Source of the DNA: Natronolimnobius baerhuensis
Lineage (GTDB): Archaea > Halobacteriota > Halobacteria > Halobacteriales > Natrialbaceae
NCBI RefSeq assembly: GCF_002177135.1
Contig: NZ_MWPH01000003.1
Location: forward strand, 372,001-436,000
Direction of reading: 5' to 3'
DNA: 64,000 bases
Of this stretch, positions 61,422 to 64,000 are shown in pieces; within the stretch, counting starts at the first letter, position 1, and the number at the start of each line of letters is the position of its first letter. The notes beneath the pieces were generated by a model, which had not been told where the DNA came from, searched no databases, and worked only from the letters and a program-made list of their open reading frames with translations. Both the position numbers and the translations under genes were made by a program.

Positions 61422-62225
61422 ATGGACGCGGATTCGCCCGTCGACCCGGACGACCCCGGCACGGTCCAGTGGCGACGTGATGCCACCACCTCGAGAACGC
61501 TTCGGTTGCTGTGGTCGTTCGGTGTCGGGACGCTCTTTGCGATGGTATTGATCATCGCCGTCTGGCGGCTGTACGATATTGCAGGGCAAGCCGGTGATGT
61601 GTTTCAAGCCGTTATCCTTGCAGCCGTCGCCGCGACTATCGTCACCATCCTCGCGGTGGTACTCAGTAGTAACTCGGCGGCCCAACTCGAGCGACTACTG
61701 GCTCCGCTGCCGGTACCGATGCCCGATCACAGTGGTCTCGACCGGGTGCTGAACGCGGCACTTGGCACGGTCATCATGGCAGTGTTCATCGCGACACTGA
61801 TGGTGATGGGACGAATCGCCGCCCAGCCTGAATTCCTTGGAGCGGGTGGTGAAAGCCCCTTTACCGGCCTCGCTGCGGCGACGATTCCCCTTGCGCTGAT
61901 CGGCCTTGCGCTAGCGTCGTTTTTGCACTCCGTTGGCGCGTTCGACCGCAAAGACGAAACGATCTACCTCTACGACCCGGATCAAGCAATCGACCTCGCC
62001 GACATCAACGCCGTCTCGAGTCGGACGGTCGGTGACACGGCCATCCTCACGCTCGAGTACGCCCAGCCGGATGGGCAGTATGTTGCCGGCCCGCGTCGCA
62101 TCGTCGTTCCACCCGCAGTCGCTGACGATGTTCGGTCGACTGTCGACGCTCGGCGACTGCGATTCTCCGAGAAAGTCCGCCAGCGGATTCGCGGGTGGCT
62201 CCCATCCCGCTTTCGCTCGTCGTAG
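61422..62225 (+). CDS. Membrane protein with C-terminal PH-like domain
   Basis: The 267-residue protein has four helices (LLWSFGVGTLFAMVLIIAVW, AVILAAVAATIVTILAVVL, VLNAALGTVIMAVFIATLMV and ATIPLALIGLALASFLHSVG). A C-terminal beta part follows (ETIYLYDPDQAIDLADINAV, then YVAGPRRIVVPPAVAD). The layout recalls the protein at 44304. Function unknown. A GGCTTTACC element lies about 28 nt upstream of the ATG. Confidence 0.65.
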   Translation: MDADSPVDPDDPGTVQWRRDATTSRTLRLLWSFGVGTLFAMVLIIAVWRLYDIAGQAGDVFQAVILAAVAATIVTILAVVLSSNSAAQLERLLAPLPVPMPDHSGLDRVLNAALGTVIMAVFIATLMVMGRIAAQPEFLGAGGESPFTGLAAATIPLALIGLALASFLHSVGAFDRKDETIYLYDPDQAIDLADINAVSSRTVGDTAILTLEYAQPDGQYVAGPRRIVVPPAVADDVRSTVDARRLRFSEKVRQRIRGWLPSRFRSS

Positions 62226-62249
62226 GCGTTTGCGTATACGTTTTAGCCT

Positions 62250-63659
62250 CTAGCCGTTCTGTTGGTCCGCCGTCCCGTTTGTGCCACCGTCTTCACCGTT
62301 CTCTGCCGACGTCTCCGTGTCCATGTCCTCGAGCTTTCGCAGTCGAGCCATCATGATACGGGTGTTTTCGACGTCTTCAACGGTGATCCGGACGCCGTCG
62401 TAGGTAATTTCCTCACCCTCTTCGACGAGGCGGCCAGCCCGGTTGAAGATGAAGCCTGCAAGCGTTTCGAACTCCTCGCCTTCGGGCAGATCGATCTCCA
62501 TGGCCTCGTTGACGTCCTCGATGTTGACTTCGCCGCGGACGAGGACAGTTCGGTCGTCGATTTCCTCGATTGGCTGTTCCTCGCCGCCCTCGAGAATTTC
62601 GCCGATGATCTCTTCGACCATGTCCTCCATCGTGACGAGGCCCTCGGTGGTGCCGAACTCGTCGATGACGATGGCCATGTGCATCCGATTCTCGCGCATT
62701 TCGGTCAGGAGTTCGTCGACGTTTTTCGATTCGGGGACGTGTAGTGTCGGCTGGATCAGATCTGCAAGCTCGAGGTCTTCGGCTTCGGTTTCGCCGTAGT
62801 TGAGATCGCGGACGAGATCGCGGATGTGGACCACGCCCTGAACGTTGTCGAGGCTGCCTTCATACACGGGAATCCGGGCGTGGCCGCTCTGGATGCAGGT
62901 TTCGATAGCTTCGTCGATACTCGCGTCTTTGGGTACCGCGGTCATATCGAGTCGCGGCGTCATGACTTCCTTGACGATGGTGTTGTTGAACCGGAAGATG
63001 CGGGTCAGCATCTCGTGTTCTTCTTCCTCGAGAACACCCTCTCGCTCCCCGGATTCGATCATTTCCTGGATTTCGTCGCGGGTGACGTATGGTGACTCGA
63101 TGGCTCCCGTCGAGCCGATGAGCTTGTTCACCTGCCGAGTAAGGTAATCGAACAGAACGATCAGTGGAAAGAGCAGGTACTCCGTGGCTTTCAGTGGTTT
63201 TGCGATACGCCGAGACCACGAATCCGTGTTCTCGACCGCGTAGGATTTGGGGACGCTTTCGCCGAACAGGAGGACGAGCGCGGTGATCCCGAACGTCGCG
63301 AGCAACACGCCGACCAGCCCCCCGAAGTGCATCGACAGGATCGCCGTTGCAATCGATGACATCGCGATATTGACGATGTTGTTCCCGACCAGAATCGTTA
63401 CGAGCAGCCGATGCGGGTCGTCTTTGAGTTCCTTGACGAGGGCCGCGTCTTTGATGCCGTCCTCGACCATCCCCTCGAGTCGGTGTTTCGGAAGATTGAA
63501 CATCGCAATTTCTGACGAGGAGAAAAACCCAGACAGCAAGATGAGAACGGTAACTGCGACTACGCCGAGGATCGTGATCGTCGAGTCCTCGAGTTCGAGC
63601 CCGACTACTGATAGCTCGGGGGCAGTGAGCACGGCCTCGAACAGCAGAGATAACGCCAT
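62250..63659 (-). CDS. CNNM/CorC-type membrane protein (DUF21, CBS pair, CorC_HlyC)
   Basis: The 469-residue protein has an N-terminal DUF21 domain with about four helices (ILGVVAVTVLILLSGFFSSSE, SGFFSSSEIAMFNL being diagnostic). A CBS pair follows (TPRLDMTAVPKDASIDEAIE and LHVPESKNVDELLTEMRENR), then a CorC_HlyC domain (EGEEFETLAGFIFNRAGRL). Such proteins take part in Mg2+ or other cation export and are often misnamed hemolysins. The start ATG is at 63659. The C-terminus is Gly/Asn/Asp-rich. Confidence 0.9.
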   Translation of the reverse strand: MALSLLFEAVLTAPELSVVGLELEDSTITILGVVAVTVLILLSGFFSSSEIAMFNLPKHRLEGMVEDGIKDAALVKELKDDPHRLLVTILVGNNIVNIAMSSIATAILSMHFGGLVGVLLATFGITALVLLFGESVPKSYAVENTDSWSRRIAKPLKATEYLLFPLIVLFDYLTRQVNKLIGSTGAIESPYVTRDEIQEMIESGEREGVLEEEEHEMLTRIFRFNNTIVKEVMTPRLDMTAVPKDASIDEAIETCIQSGHARIPVYEGSLDNVQGVVHIRDLVRDLNYGETEAEDLELADLIQPTLHVPESKNVDELLTEMRENRMHMAIVIDEFGTTEGLVTMEDMVEEIIGEILEGGEEQPIEEIDDRTVLVRGEVNIEDVNEAMEIDLPEGEEFETLAGFIFNRAGRLVEEGEEITYDGVRITVEDVENTRIMMARLRKLEDMDTETSAENGEDGGTNGTADQQNG

Positions 63660-63760
63660 TGATGGAGACGATTGGGCCCGTATCGGTTAACCGTTTTCCA
63701 TTTCAGGGGTAACTCACCGCTAACGACACGCTTTCCCGGGCCGTTACCGAACGAACGTGT

Positions 63761-64000
63761 ATGGAACCTGCCGAGACTCCGATTACGTTCTATCGGTTGC
63801 ACGGGTGTCCGTTCTGTGAGCGCGTTGCCCGCCTGCTCGGCGAGTTCGACCTCGCCTATCAGTCGCGCTTCGTTGAGCCGTTACACTCGAAACGTGACGT
63901 GGTCAAGCGCGTCGCTGGCGTGCGAACGGTGCCGGTGATCGTCGACGAGAACACTGGCGTCACGATGGCCGAAAGCGGAAACATCGTCGAGTATCTCGAG
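63761..64000 (+). CDS. Glutaredoxin / GST N-terminal-like protein, 3' end beyond the window
   Basis: About 80 residues are visible and the frame is open at the right edge. The thioredoxin fold starts ITFYRLHGCPFCERVARLLG with a CPFC redox site, and has the cis-Pro in VRTVPVIVDE and the GSH-type MAESGNIVEYLE. It fits glutaredoxin-like proteins of haloarchaea, about 80-90 residues, so only a few residues may be missing; a longer GST-like protein is also possible. Confidence 0.82.
   Translation, partial: MEPAETPITFYRLHGCPFCERVARLLGEFDLAYQSRFVEPLHSKRDVVKRVAGVRTVPVIVDENTGVTMAESGNIVEYLE

Overview
The window looks like chromosome from a haloarchaeon, probably of the Natrialbaceae type. The genus is an inference. 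Support comes from highly acidic predicted proteins, many twin-arginine (Tat) signal peptides, lipoproteins with Asp/Gly/Asn-rich linkers, AT-rich TATA elements about 25-30 nt upstream of leaderless ATG or GTG starts, a haloarchaeal-type plant-like 2Fe-2S ferredoxin, a PGF-type C-terminal sorting tail, and archaeal aIF-1A, IleRS and prepilin peptidase genes. I saw no rRNA, tRNA, CRISPR array or transposase gene.

Layout. 1-7.4 kb: four minus-strand genes for Tat-exported polysaccharide-degradation proteins. They are a GH5-like enzyme cut by the window edge, a GH10 enzyme with a C-terminal dockerin-like module, a non-catalytic protein with three cohesin-like modules plus FN3, CBM5/12-like and PKD modules, and a GH5 enzyme with a dockerin-like module. 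This reads as a candidate haloarchaeal cellulosome-like system. 7.4-17.7 kb: a broken beta-propeller fragment, a DUF460 protein, aIF-1A, a subtilase, a class V aminotransferase, a cupredoxin, an MFS carrier and hisA. This stretch also holds two long palindromes and arrays of short triloop hairpins, one tied to a duplicated gene tail. 17.8-21.8 kb: two Pit phosphate permeases flanking a UspA protein and a membrane protein with an uninterrupted 4-residue valine repeat. 22-29 kb: ferredoxin, prepilin peptidase, HIT protein, uracil-DNA glycosylase and ileS. 29-33.6 kb: a tryptophan-halogenase-like flavoprotein behind a perfect palindrome, a surface metalloprotease and an H-NOX-fold protein without the usual heme histidine.

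33.8-45 kb is mostly housekeeping: prs, glmM, an HPP protein, UspA with TrkH, hisB, an ACT-domain regulator, a YigZ-type protein and several membrane proteins. 45.2-49.7 kb is a TAXI-TRAP uptake operon with a DUF1850 gene. 49.9-55.4 kb holds an S9 peptidase, a DUF2892 protein, another hairpin cluster, a mannonate dehydratase, an HTH plus TumE-like gene pair and upp. 55.6-64 kb holds DUF5828, a polar amino-acid ABC operon, a third Pit permease, a PH-like membrane protein, a CNNM/CorC-type protein and a glutaredoxin-like gene running off the right edge.

The four glycan-degradation genes plausibly act together outside the cell. The TRAP and ABC operons and the Pit carriers provide uptake. TrkH and the UspA proteins fit osmotic and stress physiology.
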